Source: Portulaca oleracea (taxonomy: Eukaryota > Streptophyta > Magnoliopsida > Caryophyllales > Portulacaceae). Taken from it: DNA of 64,000 nucleotides. The position numbers and the translations under genes are program-made. The notes beneath the pieces are model-generated. The model did not search any database and was not told where the DNA came from. It saw only the letters and a list, made by a program, of their open reading frames with translations. Below, in pieces: positions 22,043 through 32,918 of this stretch (its first letter is position 1; each line of letters opens with the position of its first letter). The stretch covers positions 4,037,501 to 4,101,500 of the forward strand of contig CM055871.1 in assembly GCA_029582165.1 (NCBI GenBank). The letters run 5' to 3'.

Positions 22043-23055
22043 TTAGCAAGTCTGAATTCCGACTAAGCTCGAGCAGTGCTCAAACTTAGCGATGGGTAGT
22101 GGCTTGGTAAGCATATCTGCAGGATTGTCGTTAGTATGGATCTTATTAACAACAATTTCACCCTTAGTAACAATATCACGAATGAAATGATATTTGACGC
22201 TTATATGCTTGGTTTTAGAATGATAAGAATCATTCTTAGTCAAGTGAATCGCACTCTGACTGTCTGAGTAAACACAAGTGACACCTTGTGTAACGCCAAG
22301 CTCGTTAAGAAGGCCACGAAGCCAACAAGCTTCTTTTACACCCTCCGTTGCAGCAATATATTCAGCTTCGGTTGTCGATAGAGCTGCAATGGATTGTAAA
22401 GAAGCCTTCCAAGATATAGCACCACCACATAAGGTGAAAATATATCCAGATATGGACCGTCTCCGATCAAGATCTCCTGCATAATCTGAGTCAACATATC
22501 CAGTAACATCGTTAGAGTTAACAATGCTACGATCAAAGACCAAGCCACGATCGGTGGTACCCTTCAAAAAACGAAGGATCCATTTAACCCCATTCCAATG
22601 TTCCTTTCCCGGACTATGCATGTAACGGCTCACTACACTGACTGCATGAGCTAAATCCGGTCTAGTGCATACCATAGCATACATTAAGCTTCCAACTGCA
22701 CTAGAATAAGGAATACTAGACATTGCTTCTGCTTCCTCCATATTTTGAGGACAACATTCAGCAGATAATTTGAGATGACCACTAAGGGGAGTAGAGACAG
22801 GCTTACAATTGCTCATATTGAACCGAGAAAGAACTTTCTCAAGATATTTCTTTTATGACAAACAAAGCTTGCCTGCCTTTCGATCTCTTCTTATCTCCAT
22901 ACCTAGGATCTTTTTCGCAGCACCAAGATCCTTCAATTGGCATTTCAACCTATCAATCAGAGACTTATCCTTGGACGCGATAAGCATGTCATCAACATAT
23001 AGTAATAGGTAGACAGTTGAATCACCAATTTTCTGAAACTCCTCCTGATCAGTTT
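22043..23055 (-). pseudogene. Copia pol fragment: reverse transcriptase C-terminus and RNase H
   Basis: The minus strand enters at about 23055 within the reverse transcriptase (VYLLLYVDDMLIASKDKS, with the YVDD catalytic motif). It passes a nonsense codon at 22853-22855 ([20 protein letters not shown]) and then runs open through [49 protein letters not shown] and ADMLTKPLP to a stop at 22043. Gag, protease and integrase are missing. The clean RNase H frame suggests a younger copy than the relic at 15.3 kb. Confidence 0.88.
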
Positions 23056-23059
23056 TTTT

Positions 23060-23567
23060 GCGGCCTCCCCTGATTTACCAAGTGGTGAGCTTCTACTACC
23101 TTCCCTAGCTAATCACCTCCCAATTCAACTCTGATTCTTTTCCTATTATTTTTAGATTTCATTTAAGATTATATTTCATATTATGTTACGAGAACACCTA
23201 TAGTTATCATGGGATAGCGCCGCAAAAGGGTTCATTTTCTGAAAAATGTTAGGGTTGTAGCCGTGGTTGTTAGAATTGGGAACCCAACTAAGATCCATGG
23301 GGCAGTTAGGATAAGAATTAACCCAGATTGGATCATGGATCGAAATGTGGATAATAGAATCGCATCGAGGATTTAAGATCATAAAATCATAGGATCATAG
23401 ATCAGGATCGAGATTTTAATAACTATGGTTGTAGCAAGCTATCTCGGTTCTATTCTTTCGTGGGTGCTCGCTTTGATTCTTGTGCATTACCTAAAATCAC
23501 TAGAGATCTAATTAGCTTGTGTATATATACTAATTATTGTCTGCCTGGCTAAACAATTATTCTAATC
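23060..23567. other. 5' flank of the ankyrin/PGG gene
   Basis: It holds no gene. GATC/ATCATAG-rich low-complexity repeats occur at 23330-23415. It probably contains the ankyrin gene promoter; TATATATA at 23522-23529 lies about 40 bp before the chosen ATG. Confidence 0.35.
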
Positions 23568-24987
23568 ATGACAGCTGAAAGAACAACCAGCCTGTATCAA
23601 GCTGCACTAAAGGGCAATTGGAAAGTAGCAAAACGAATCATAGATGCATGTCCAGACATGATAACTGCAGGAATAACAAAACATGGGGACACAGCACTGC
23701 ATATTGCAGCTGCAGCAATGCACAGGAAATTAGTCCAGAAGCTAGTCTCCAAAATGACCCCAGAAGACTTGGCCATACGGAACAAAAAAAGAAACACAGC
23801 TCTGTGTTTGGCTGCCCCGACAGGAGACGTCTCCATTGCAAAGGCAATGGTGGACAAGAACCGAGGGCTTCCAAGGATCCGTTGCCATTCAAACTTGACT
23901 CCGCTCCAAATAGCAGCCGTGTTAGGCCATAAGGATATGGTCAAATATCTGTTCGACTTCCATTACACAACAGGCCTCAGTCGTTCAGACCTCATGGATT
24001 TGTTCACCCATACTGTAAACATTGATCTATATGGTACGTACGTAAGTAGATAGATTATTAAGCATGCAAAACCTATGGACAACTTACCCTTTATTATTGA
24101 TGCCATTTCTCTCATGGAGCAGATGTAGCCGTTGAGATTCTGAAACATTATCCATATCTGGTCACTGCCCGAGATGACCATCAACATACACTGCTCCACA
24201 TTTTGGCAAGAAGATCGCGAAAATCTAGCACAGCCCAACAAAGCCTCTGGAGAAGATTTTGCAATTTTTGTGGGCTGTCTTTTTTTCCACTCATTTAATT
24301 TACTCTATCGCTCCTATTACCCTCGTTTTTCTTTACCTAAGGGTGCACTTGGTCGATCCGTAAATGATTATAATCCATTCCTGTTATTTTTTCCTGTTCA
24401 GTTACATTTGTGCACGCAGTGGAAGAGGACGATTCTCTACCACCAGCAGCTATCAAATTGGTAGAACACCTTTGCAAAGGACTGTTGATGAAGCCAAAGG
24501 ATGAGGTACTGAAGCTAATTGGAGAACCAACAAATCTTCTATTTGAAGCTGCACAGGCAGGCAATGCTGAGTTTCTAAGAATACTCGTGCGCTCTTATCC
24601 TGATTTAGTATGGGAACATGACAACAATCGTAGAACCATTTTTCACATTGCTGTTGAATACCGTCAAGAGAAGGTTTTTCGGCTAATTCACTAGCTGGGT
24701 GCTATCAAAGGTTTGCTGACATTCCCCGTGGATCCTAGGACCAACGACAACATTCTGCATCTGGCTGCTAGACTACCTTCTTCTGATATACTCAACCATA
24801 CACCAGGAGCTGCTTTTCAAATGCAATCGGAGCTACAATGGTTTAAGGTATGATGACACATTCTATATATATAAATAAGGTTCTGACGTAATTGTAAAGT
24901 TGATTATGTGGTTTGGCACTTAATTTCATACCCTTCATGGATTTCATTCTTTTTGCGGGTTCTTTATATTTTTTACTTGGGTGCTAT

Positions 24988-25425
24988 CACAACTAACGAT
25001 ACGATGTGTTACCAATCACTTTTTTCCAAATAATTTAAAATGGTTTGAAAAAATAATTATTTTAGCAATCATTTCATATTCCAACTATTTATTTAAAATT
25101 TTATATGTGAAAAAGGGTTGGAAATTTTAACCACTTTTACTAAAATTGTTGGAAATTTTTCTTACCATCATTTTTTCCTACTATTTGAAAATGGTTGGAT
25201 TATTGACTATTTTTCCAACCATTTTCAAATAGTAGAAAAAATGATGATAGAAAAAATTTTGAATCATTTTAGCAAAATTGGTTGGAATTTCCAACCCTTT
25301 TTCCCACATAAATTTATTGAAAATAGTTGTAATATGAAATGGTTGCTAAAATGGTTGGTTTTTCCAACCATTTCAAATTGACTGATAAAAAAAAGTGGTT
25401 AATAATACACATATTTTTAACAGTG
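24988..25425. mobile_element. CACTA-type MITE
   Basis: Ends CACAACTAACGATACGATGT and ATATTTTTAACAGTG are flanked by the 3 bp duplication TAT. The interior is a long imperfect inverted repeat of CCAACCATTTTNAAAT-type motifs. It is related to the better preserved copy at 47102-47431 and lies in intron 3 of the ankyrin gene. Confidence 0.75.
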
Positions 25426-26387
25426 TATAAAACAAAGAAAAATACGTAATAAGCAAGGTTAATAGTGGGGAAATCGAGCTAGAAGACCAAGTGAAAAGGC
25501 ATATTAATAAGCAAGTATGGCTCAAAATTAGTCAAATCAAGTACTTTGTAATTACCCTTAGCCGTAGGGGTATAAAAAAAATCATATTATTAACAGGTTT
25601 CAATTCCACTATTTTTTTTTATAACATAGGATATAAGCCAATTATCCCTTGTCTTGGTGGCAAGGACTTCATTTTTCATCTTTGCCTCCCACCCAGGGTC
25701 TCATTCGTGGGGAGTGCATTCCTTTTACCAGGTGTTACAGTTACGGATAATATAAGAGCAGCTAAATTAGTGGAAGTAAAAATGATTAAATGAATATCGA
25801 GAAAAATAAAAGCAAGAATTAATGGGGACAAGGATTTATCATGGAAACTCAAATGGGAAAAAAACATGGGTGCCACAAGCACAATCAAATCTACTATTGG
25901 TAAAGAGTACAACAAACAATCTCCTCTCTAGATCCAACAATCCAATGAGAGTATTACAAAGATTTCAAACACCGAAATAGATCAATCCGAAAAAGACATA
26001 TGTATTCCACAAAAGTCTCAACAAAACCTTTAACACCATCCAAGATTTGCCCCACTAGTCATGCTATACAAGGTGAAAGAACTCACTATTTATAGGCAAG
26101 AATCCCTTTAAACCTACCTTGACCACCACTCTAATTAGATTTAGAATCTAATCACTCGATCTAGACCCCCACTCTAATTAAATTTAGATTTAAAATAATT
26201 GTGGGGGTCCAAGATTGAGTAATTTTAGGACACTTTCCTAACACTAGAGATGCGAGAGTGCTGCGAGTGGGAGGCTTGGATTTCAGTGGGGCGATCATGC
26301 ATCAGGAAGTAGGATGCATGGTGAGCCCATCCCATCCCATCATTTCTTTTTTTTTTCTTTTTACTTTTTTTTGTAACATTATATTTT
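25426..26387. other. Intron DNA with an LTR-like remnant
   Basis: It lies in intron 3. The stretch ending ACTTTCCTAACA at 26243 begins TGTTAGGAAAGTGTCC on the minus strand. Its interior has the look of a copia LTR (TATTTATAGGCAAGAATC near 26090, a plausible reverse-sense promoter and leader). The other border (perhaps near 25790) and a target duplication were not found. Confidence 0.3.
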
Positions 26388-27371
26388 GGGAAATTCCAAA
26401 TGGTAGGTACCAGCTATTGCCTATTCCAAGTGGTGAACACCCTTTTTGTATATTCCAAATGGTAGGCTTAATTACCAAACAATTCCATCCCATAGGCATT
26501 CGTTAAACCTGCTGGTAGAATATCATTTAAAAAAAAGAAAAATAAAATCAATGTTTTGAGCACCTTCTGTCGTCTCCTCCCATCATCTCCAACGCAGGCG
26601 TTGACCCCCCTCCGCCTGCCGCCGCAATTGCAGCTCAGCCACCGTTGCAGAGGTCAACTTTTTTTTTTTAAAATATTTGGATGGCACTAACTAACCTATT
26701 GGAATGAAGAATCATCCTGACAAACCCAACAAGAGGCACAGTATCCTCAAGAATTTGGTCCTCCCGATTGACGAATTTCTCACTGTCACCTTTTGAATCA
26801 AACTCAGATGGCCTTTCCACAGAATCATGATAAGGAGCAAGTCCATTGCCGCCGGCATGGGTCTCCGAGACTATGGGTTTCCGGAGCAAGTTGGAGCCAT
26901 ATGATTCTTAACTCCCTGTTTTGATAGCACTACAAAAACTCTAATGTTTGTGGGCAGGAAGAGTGAAAGTTGAAGAAAGGGACAAGGGATTGTAAGATAT
27001 GAAGGCCCCCCTGCAAAATCCCAGTTTAAGGAATAAGGAATAAGGAATAAGAAAGGGATAAGGAATTCTTAACTCCCAATTTAATTTGATAGCACTGGCT
27101 CCTGGCTATTCGAAGAAAGGGATAAGGAATTGAAGAATTTGGATTGACACTAACTAACATGCGTTGGAGATGATGGGAGGAGACGACAGAAGAAGGAGCT
27201 CCAAACATTGATTTTATTTTTCTTTTTTTTTAATGATATTTTAACAGCAGATTTAACGGATACCTACGGAATGGAATTGTTTGGTAATTAAGCCTACCAT
27301 TTGGAATATATAAAAAGGGTGTTCACTACTTGGAATAGGCAATAGTTGGTGCTTACCATTTGGAATTTCCC
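26388..27371 (-). mobile_element. Pack-MULE-like element, copy A
   Basis: The element begins GGGAAATTCCAAATGGTAGG and ends with the mirror CCATTTGGAATTTCCC. Each inverted terminal repeat is about 200 bp. The cargo of about 580 bp reads on the minus strand as a protein-like stretch open from 26889 to 26668 (LRKPIVSETHAGGNGLAP, then VNREDQILEDTVPLVGFVRM). This looks like a captured host exon with flanking intron-like DNA; the source gene is not recognised. Copy B lies 60 bp away in inverted orientation. Long terminal repeats and captured exons fit Mutator-like Pack-MULEs, but no clean 9 bp target duplication was found. Confidence 0.7.
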
Positions 27372-27431
27372 TCTATTAAATTATAAATATTATATTAAAA
27401 AAAACTGACACAAAAACATTTTAAAATATAA

Positions 27432-28421
27432 GGGAAATTACAAATGGTAAGCACCAACTATTGCCTATTCCAAGTGGTGAACACCTTTTTTTATATATTC
27501 CAAATGATAGACTTAATTACCAAACAATTCAATCTCGTAGACATTCGTTAAATCTGCTGTTAGAATATCATTTAAGAAAAAGAGAAAGAAAATCAATGTT
27601 TGGAGCTCCTTCTTCTGTCGCCTGTTCCCATCATCTCCAACGCAGGTTAGTTAGTGCCAATCCAAATTCTTCAATTCCTTATCCCTTTCTTCGAATAGCC
27701 AGGAGCCAGTGCTATCAAATTAAATTGGGAGTTAAGAATTCCTTATCCCTTTCTTATTCCTTATTCCTTATTCCTTAAACTGGGATTTTGCAGGGGGCCT
27801 TCATATCTTACAATCCCTTATCCCTTTCTTCAACTTTCACTCTTCCTGCCCAGAAACATTAGAGTTTTTGTGGTGCTATCAAAACAGGGAGTCAAGAATC
27901 ATATGGCTCCGACTTGCTCCGGAAACCCATAGTCTAGGAGACCCATGCCGACGGCAATGGACTTGCTCCTTATCATGATTCTGTGGAAAGGCCACTGAGT
28001 TTGATTCAGAAGGTGACGGTGAGAAATTGGTCAATCGGGAGGACCAAATTCTTGAGGATACTGTGCCTCTTGTTGGGTTTGTCAGGATGATTCTTCATTC
28101 CAATAGGTTAGTTAGTGCCAATCCAAATATCAAAAAAAAAATGTTGACCTCTGCAACGGTGGATGAGCTGCAATTGCGGCGGCAGGCGGGGGCGGCAGAG
28201 GGGGGTCGACACCTGCGTTGGAGATGATGGGAGGAGACGGCAGAAGGAGCTCAAAACATTGATTTTATTTTTCTTTTTTTTAACGATATTCTAACAGCAG
28301 GTTTAACGGATGCCTATGAGATGGAATTGTTTAGTAATTAAGCCTACCATTTGGAATATATAAAAAGGGTGTTCACCACTTGGAATAGTCAATAGTTGGT
28401 ACATACCATTTGGAATTTCCC
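27432..28421 (+). mobile_element. Pack-MULE-like element, copy B (inverted to copy A)
   Basis: It has the same ends, terminal repeats and cargo as copy A, reading on the plus strand. The cargo frame is interrupted here: a stop follows RKPIV, and a shift occurs before VNREDQILEDTV, which is open again at 28027-28227. Copies A and B together form an inverted repeat of about 1 kb arms around a 60 bp AT-rich spacer inside intron 3 of the ankyrin gene. Confidence 0.7.
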
Positions 28422-28424
28422 TTT

Positions 28425-29069
28425 AATATATGAATGTTCATAAAGTTAAATTATAATGTTCATAAATCAATATATGAATGTTCAATATTAATAGATGAAT
28501 GTTCATATTTAGTAATATTATTGCTCACAATCTCTAATGGTCTCGCTCATAACATATCTGATGCAATGTTCATATTTTATAATGTAGATGCTCATAAAAT
28601 CTATACTAGAGTGCTCATAAACCAGTACATGAATGCTCATAAACCTAAACTACAATGTCCATAAATCTATACTTGAGTACTCATAAACCAGTACATGAAT
28701 GCTCATAAACCTAAACTACAATGCTCATAAATATATATTTGACTGCTCGTAAACCAATAAATGAATCTTCATTAACCTAAACTATAATGCTCATAAATCT
28801 ATACTTCAGTGCTCATAAACCAGTACATGAATGTTCATAAACCTAAACAACAATGCTCATAAATCTATGCTAGAGTGTTCATAAACCAGTATATGAATAC
28901 TCATAAATTTAAACTACAATGTTCATAAATTTATGCTAGAATACTTATAAACCAGTACATGAATGCTCATAAACTTAAACTACAATGCACATAAATCTAT
29001 ACTAAAATGCTCATAAACCAGTACATGAATGCTCACAAACCAAAACTACAATGATCATAAATCAGTAGA
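28425..29069. repeat. 66-bp higher-order tandem array of 22-bp subunits
   Basis: The anchor ACCAGTACATGA (with variants) starts at 28621, 28687, 28753, 28819, 28885, 28951 and 29017, exactly 66 bp apart every time. Each 66 bp unit consists of three 22 bp subunits with core NTCATAAA, distinguished by their tails (ACCTAAACTACAA, TCTATACTTGAG, CCAGTACATGA). Substitutions are common but indels are absent in the seven regular units. Less regular copies extend left to about 28425. A hAT element interrupts the right end, after which a few more units follow to about 29770. Confidence 0.88.
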
Positions 29070-29709
29070 CAGTGGCGGATCCAGATACTCATTCTAGGGG
29101 TGTCCAATATATTTGTCATTACATAAACATTTTTTTTAAAAAATAAAATTTAAATTAATAACAATAAAAATAAAAATAAATATTAAATGATATATTCACA
29201 AGCTTAACAAAATTTTACATCTAATACCTAATTACCCAATCCATTGACTTACACTATTTGTTTATGAAAAACTAATTTGGTACTTCCTCCGTCCCAATTA
29301 ATTTGTCCAGTTTACTATTTCATGGTCTTCGATGCAACACTTTGACCAATAATATTTTTTATTTTATCTTAGCAAGACTAATAATATTGTATTTAGGTAA
29401 AAAAATTCATCATAAATCTAATATTGGTAGTCTTGTATAATAACTCAAGATATAATTTGATAAATTAACGATTAAAATTTAAAAATTTTGACCTAATTAG
29501 TCAACTTGGATAAGTTATTTAGGACAAATGGAGGATTATTTTAAGGTTTTTGGGTTGGTGCTAAATTGGACACCCCTATTATATATTTTGGAATTTTTTT
29601 GCGGTGTCCACTTGCTCCAATTAAGAAAATTTCTTCCGAATAATATTAGAGAATCACAAATTTTTCTTTGGTGACAGACACCCCTAAAGTCCATACATAT
29701 CCACCCCTG
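29070..29709. mobile_element. hAT-type non-autonomous element
   Basis: It starts CAGTGGCGGATCCAG and ends ATCCACCCCTG. It is flanked by the exact 8 bp duplication TCAGTAGA (29062-29069 and 29710-29717), as made by hAT transposases. It lies within the 22/66 bp repeat and itself contains a Stowaway element at 29283-29536. GGGGTGTCC near both ends extends the inverted symmetry. Confidence 0.85.
29283..29536. mobile_element. Stowaway MITE nested in the hAT element
   Basis: TIRs CTTCCTCCGTCCCAATTAAT and a mirror ending GGACAAATGGAGGAT; TA flanks both ends. Confidence 0.7.
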
Positions 29710-29831
29710 TCAGTAGATAAATGTTGGAAAATATATATGATGATGTTCATAATTTTTAAAATGAATATTGTGAATTGAAGACATTGATTATGCTTGAGAA
29801 AAAAAATTAAAATAATTAATGACTCAAAAAT

Positions 29832-30035
29832 GCTTCCTTCGTTCCATATTAATGGTATATTGTCGTAATTTCTTAGACATATGCAATATTTTAGTGTATA
29901 AAAGTACTATCATTGAATTAATAATGAAAAATATTATTTTAAGAACATAAAATTGTATTTTTTTTTATAGAATATGATATGAAAATTTTTTAGTTAAAAA
30001 AAAATATATGGACAATTAGTATTAAACGAAGGAAA
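29832..30035. mobile_element. Stowaway-like MITE, diverged
   Basis: The left CTTCCTTCGTTCCATATTAA and the right TTAAACGAAGGAAAC are inverted to each other with an AT-rich interior. The TA duplication is not clear. Confidence 0.45.
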
Positions 30036-30051
30036 CATATGTATTATACTT

Positions 30052-30112
30052 AAAAATAAAAATTAATGTGGATGGGCTCACGAAGCACGGTGCTCCGGGG
30101 CTCGCCATCTTC
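30052..30112. repeat. GC-rich patch related to the 8.55 kb patch
   Basis: The minus strand reads GGCGAGCCCCGGAGCACCG and on to GCTTCGTGAGCCC. This resembles GGCGAGCCCCCCAGGCGCAC and on to GCATAGTGAACCC at 8553-8590. Both lie within about 1.5 kb of GCTCATAA arrays, so the patch may be the terminus of one repeat family. Confidence 0.45.
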
Positions 30113-30275
30113 TTTTTACTTGGATTTAGGCATTGACTTCCATACCTAAGTCTAATAAAAGCATATTGAATTAAAGTTACCCTAAAATAGAGGTCCATTA
30201 GAAATTCTATCAAACTAAGATGGTCAATATCAAATTAAAGCTTTTCCTACATCAGCCCCAACATCCAAATAGATA

Positions 30276-30517
30276 CTCCCTTTGTTTCTAAATAATTGAC
30301 TTTCACGCTTTCCAAGTTTTATCTTTCTTTAATAATTTTTCATGTAATATATATTTTATCAAAAAAATTTAATTTTATACTTTTCTAAAAGTATTTTTTA
30401 GTATGAATCTAACGGTATTAATTTTATATAATGAATCATTATATATACCGAGAAATTAACGGTTAAAGTTGATGACACGAAAAATGGGGCGACAATAATT
30501 GAAAAAACCAGAGGAAG
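30276..30517. mobile_element. Stowaway MITE
   Basis: The left end CTCCCTTTGTTTCTAAATAA and the right end ACCAGAGGAAG are flanked by TA. It ends about 115 bp before the last exon of the ankyrin gene. Confidence 0.6.
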
Positions 30518-31301
30518 TACCAAATTATGTAATCAAAGCGTGCGAAAATATGTCTATTTGGGATTTGTAAATTAAGCAAACACTAATGCCATATATGGTC
30601 ATAATCATCATATATATGTGTAATTTTTAACAGGCAGTGCGAGATCTTGTGAAGCTTGAATATGCAGAAAGTAGAAATCTAAAGGGGGAAGTGCCACGAG
30701 CTTTATTCACGGAAGAACATAACAGCTTGAGGGAAAAAGGAGAAACATGGATGAGACACACTGCATCTTCTTACAGTGTTGTGGCAACATTGATAGTTAC
30801 AACAGTGTTTAGTGCAGGCTCAAAATTATTAGATGGGAATGATATCAAGCATTACAAGGAGTACTTTGTCTTTGCAATACTTGATGCAATATCATTGGTG
30901 TATTCAACTGCCTCAATACTAATGTTCTTATCAATCATGACATCAAGATATGCAGAAGATGACTTTCATGAATCGCTACCGAACAAGCTCTTGATTGGCC
31001 TCATTTTATTAGTAGTTGCCATTGCAACCATGATGATGGCTTTCTTCACCATTTTTTACATTACTTTCAGTTCTCACTTGTACTTTGTATGGATTGTTCT
31101 TTTGGGATTGCCTGGACTTCTGATGATCGTCATTTTCTTACTACGAGATTCAATCTTTCTGATCTTCCGGTTGATGGCAAAGCGCAACGTACTTTGTCAA
31201 CCCATGCAGCCATGGCTTATTGAGGAAGTGGACTCCAATGCATGGCCCATCGCTGCTGATTCAGCCAATAATCTTGTTTAACAATAGGCCTAATCACTAA
31301 C

Positions 31302-32130
31302 ATGCAGTCTGGAGCTGTCTTTCAAATGCAAAGGGAGATAAAGTGGTTTAAGGTACAATAACTAACATTCAAATATATAGAATGTTCTTCCAAATATATG
31401 AAAAGGGAGATAGTGCTTTATTAGAATGCTAGATGCATGTGCTGTTCTTAGTTATTGAGCAAAGGCTAATTAACGAAATCATGTGTTACAGGTAGTGGAA
31501 GAGCTTATGCAACCTGAATATGCAGAATCTGAAAACGAGAAGAATGAAACTCCGCAAGCTTTATTCACAGAACAACATAACGAGTTGAGGAAAAGGGGAG
31601 AAAAATGGATGAGAATCACTGCTGCTTCTTACAGTGTGGTGGCAACACTGATAGTGACAATGGTGTTTAGTGCAGGCTCAAAATTACTAGATGGGAATGT
31701 TGGCAAGCATCATAGGGAGTATTTTGTTTTCGGAATACTTAATGCAATATCGTTGGTTTACTCCACGGCCTCAATACTAGTGTTCTTGTCAATAATGACA
31801 TCAAGATATGCAGAAGACGACTTTCTCGAATCACTGCCGAACAAGCTGCTGATAGGCCTAATATTACTGGTGCTTTCCATTGCAACCATGATGATGGATT
31901 TCTTCACCATCTTTTACATTAATTTCAAGTCTCACTTGCACTTTTTGTGGATTGTTCTTTTCGGATTGCCCGGACTTCTGATGATCGTCATTTTCTTGCT
32001 GCGTGACTCGCTTTTCTTAGTGTACCGGCTCGTGGCAAAACACAACGTTCTCCATCAGCCTTTGCACCCGGGACTTCTTGATGAAGTGAACTTGAATGCA
32101 TTGGCTTTACCGGGCAATAATCTTGTTTAA
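31302..32130 (+). pseudogene. Tandem duplicate of the last two ankyrin/PGG exons
   Basis: A short segment at about 31302-31352 (SGAVFQMQREIKWFK) repeats the end of exon 3. It is followed by a 139 bp GT-AG intron and a full copy of the PGG exon at 31492-32130 (VVEELMQPEYAESENEK, then SYSVVATLIVTMVFSAGSKLLDGN and three more hydrophobic segments), ending in PGNNLV-stop. The frame is intact. No ankyrin exons or start lie before it, so it is either a dead partial duplication or an alternative terminal exon for the upstream gene. The junction lies just after the 3' flank motif TTAACAATAGG of the first copy, which recurs after the second copy. Confidence 0.8.
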
Positions 32131-32321
32131 CAATAGGTCTAATCATCTACGGATTTTTTTTTACCATTGTTTTGCATAGTAACTAGAAGGGGTTTTCAGA
32201 TTCATTGTTTTCTGTTATTATATCTATCAAGCAGCATAAGTGAGTCATAAACTCATAATCAATACAGATGGAGACATACGTTCACCCAACTTGTAAGAAG
32301 TCGTAGTTTGTTCATTGTTAT

Positions 32322-32377
32322 GAGAAATCCCCTATTGTTTTTCTTATCAAAAAATAAAAAAGAGAAATCCCCTATTG
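32322..32377 (+). repeat. Micro-retroinsertion between 16-bp direct repeats
   Basis: GAGAAATCCCCTATTG occurs at 32322-32337 and 32362-32377. The 24 bp between them end in AAAAAATAAAAAA after TTTTTCTTATC, as expected for the last bases and tail of a retroposon. Confidence 0.6.
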
Positions 32378-32523
32378 CTCGTTTATTATTCAAAGTTAAA
32401 ATCCGGCTGAATTCATACAAGTTGTAGTCAAATAAAAGTGTATACAGTTGAAACAAAATATTCATCTTTCATGGCAAAATTATGCAATCCAAAATTTTTA
32501 CCACACAAGTTGTTTATAAGATA

Positions 32524-32741
32524 CTCCCTCCTTTCCTCAATAATTGTCACATTTAAGTTTTAGGGAGATTTTAAGAAAATAGTATTGGAAATGATAATTG
32601 TATTGAAAATGATAAAAGTAATAGATAAATTTCTATTTTGGTTATATATTTGTATTGGTAATGATAAAAGTAAGAGGTAAATTTAGAATATTGTCATTGT
32701 CATTAATATTATATTGGAATTATAAAGTGAAAAGGAGGGAG
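32524..32741. mobile_element. Stowaway MITE
   Basis: CTCCCTCCTTTCCTCAATAA and its mirror ending AAAAGGAGGGAG, with TA on both sides. It ends just upstream of the PSRP1 promoter. Confidence 0.75.
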
Positions 32742-32750
32742 TATTTCTTT

Positions 32751-32765
32751 TATATGGGCCCCAAC
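32751..32765 (+). promoter_or_regulatory. Candidate site II (TGGGCC) promoter element
   Basis: TATATGGGCCCCAAC contains TGGGCC/GGGCCC, the TCP-binding site II motif common in promoters of plant ribosomal and organelle-protein genes. It lies about 300 bp upstream of the PSRP1 ATG. This is motif evidence only. Confidence 0.35.
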
Positions 32766-32918
32766 TTTTCAAATTCCATGAATCTGTACATTTAGAATCC
32801 TTAATCCATATCCAGATAACCTGCCACCTCAACAACCTCTGTCTTCATCATCCTCTTCACTATCTCCTTCCCACTATGCACTCCATCCATGTCTACAAAA
32901 AACCCTTCCTAAAACCCT

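Larger units (their letters stand above)
23568..31281 (+). pseudogene. Ankyrin-repeat/PGG-type membrane protein gene with an in-frame stop
   Basis: Four exons are proposed: 23568-24033, 24123-24269, 24420-24847 and 30634-31281, all phase-compatible (562 codons before the final stop). Exon 1 has ankyrin repeats (HGDTALHIAAAAMHRKL, NTALCLAAPTGDVSIAKAMV, LTPLQIAAVLGHKDMVKYLF). Exon 3 has a further one (NLLFEAAQAGNAEFLRILV) and the linker GAAFQMQSELQWFK. Exon 4 has a four-helix PGG-type membrane domain (SYSVVATLIVTTVFSAG and three later hydrophobic stretches), although the PGG triplet itself reads LLDGN. Plant members (ACD6/ITN1-like) act at membranes in defence or salt signalling. A TAG at 24692-24694 (codon 296) would remove the membrane part, so this allele is probably broken unless spliced around. 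The exon 2/3 junction is the least certain. Intron 3 is 5.8 kb and packed with transposons. Confidence 0.75.

Noticed and set aside
23597..23944. 115-codon minus-strand frame over ankyrin exon 1
   Set aside because: Shadow of the ankyrin coding strand, which shows clear repeat consensus.
28563..29069. 66-bp array considered as centromeric satellite
   Set aside because: Only seven regular units and interrupted by transposons; too short for a satellite domain and better explained as an element-internal minisatellite.
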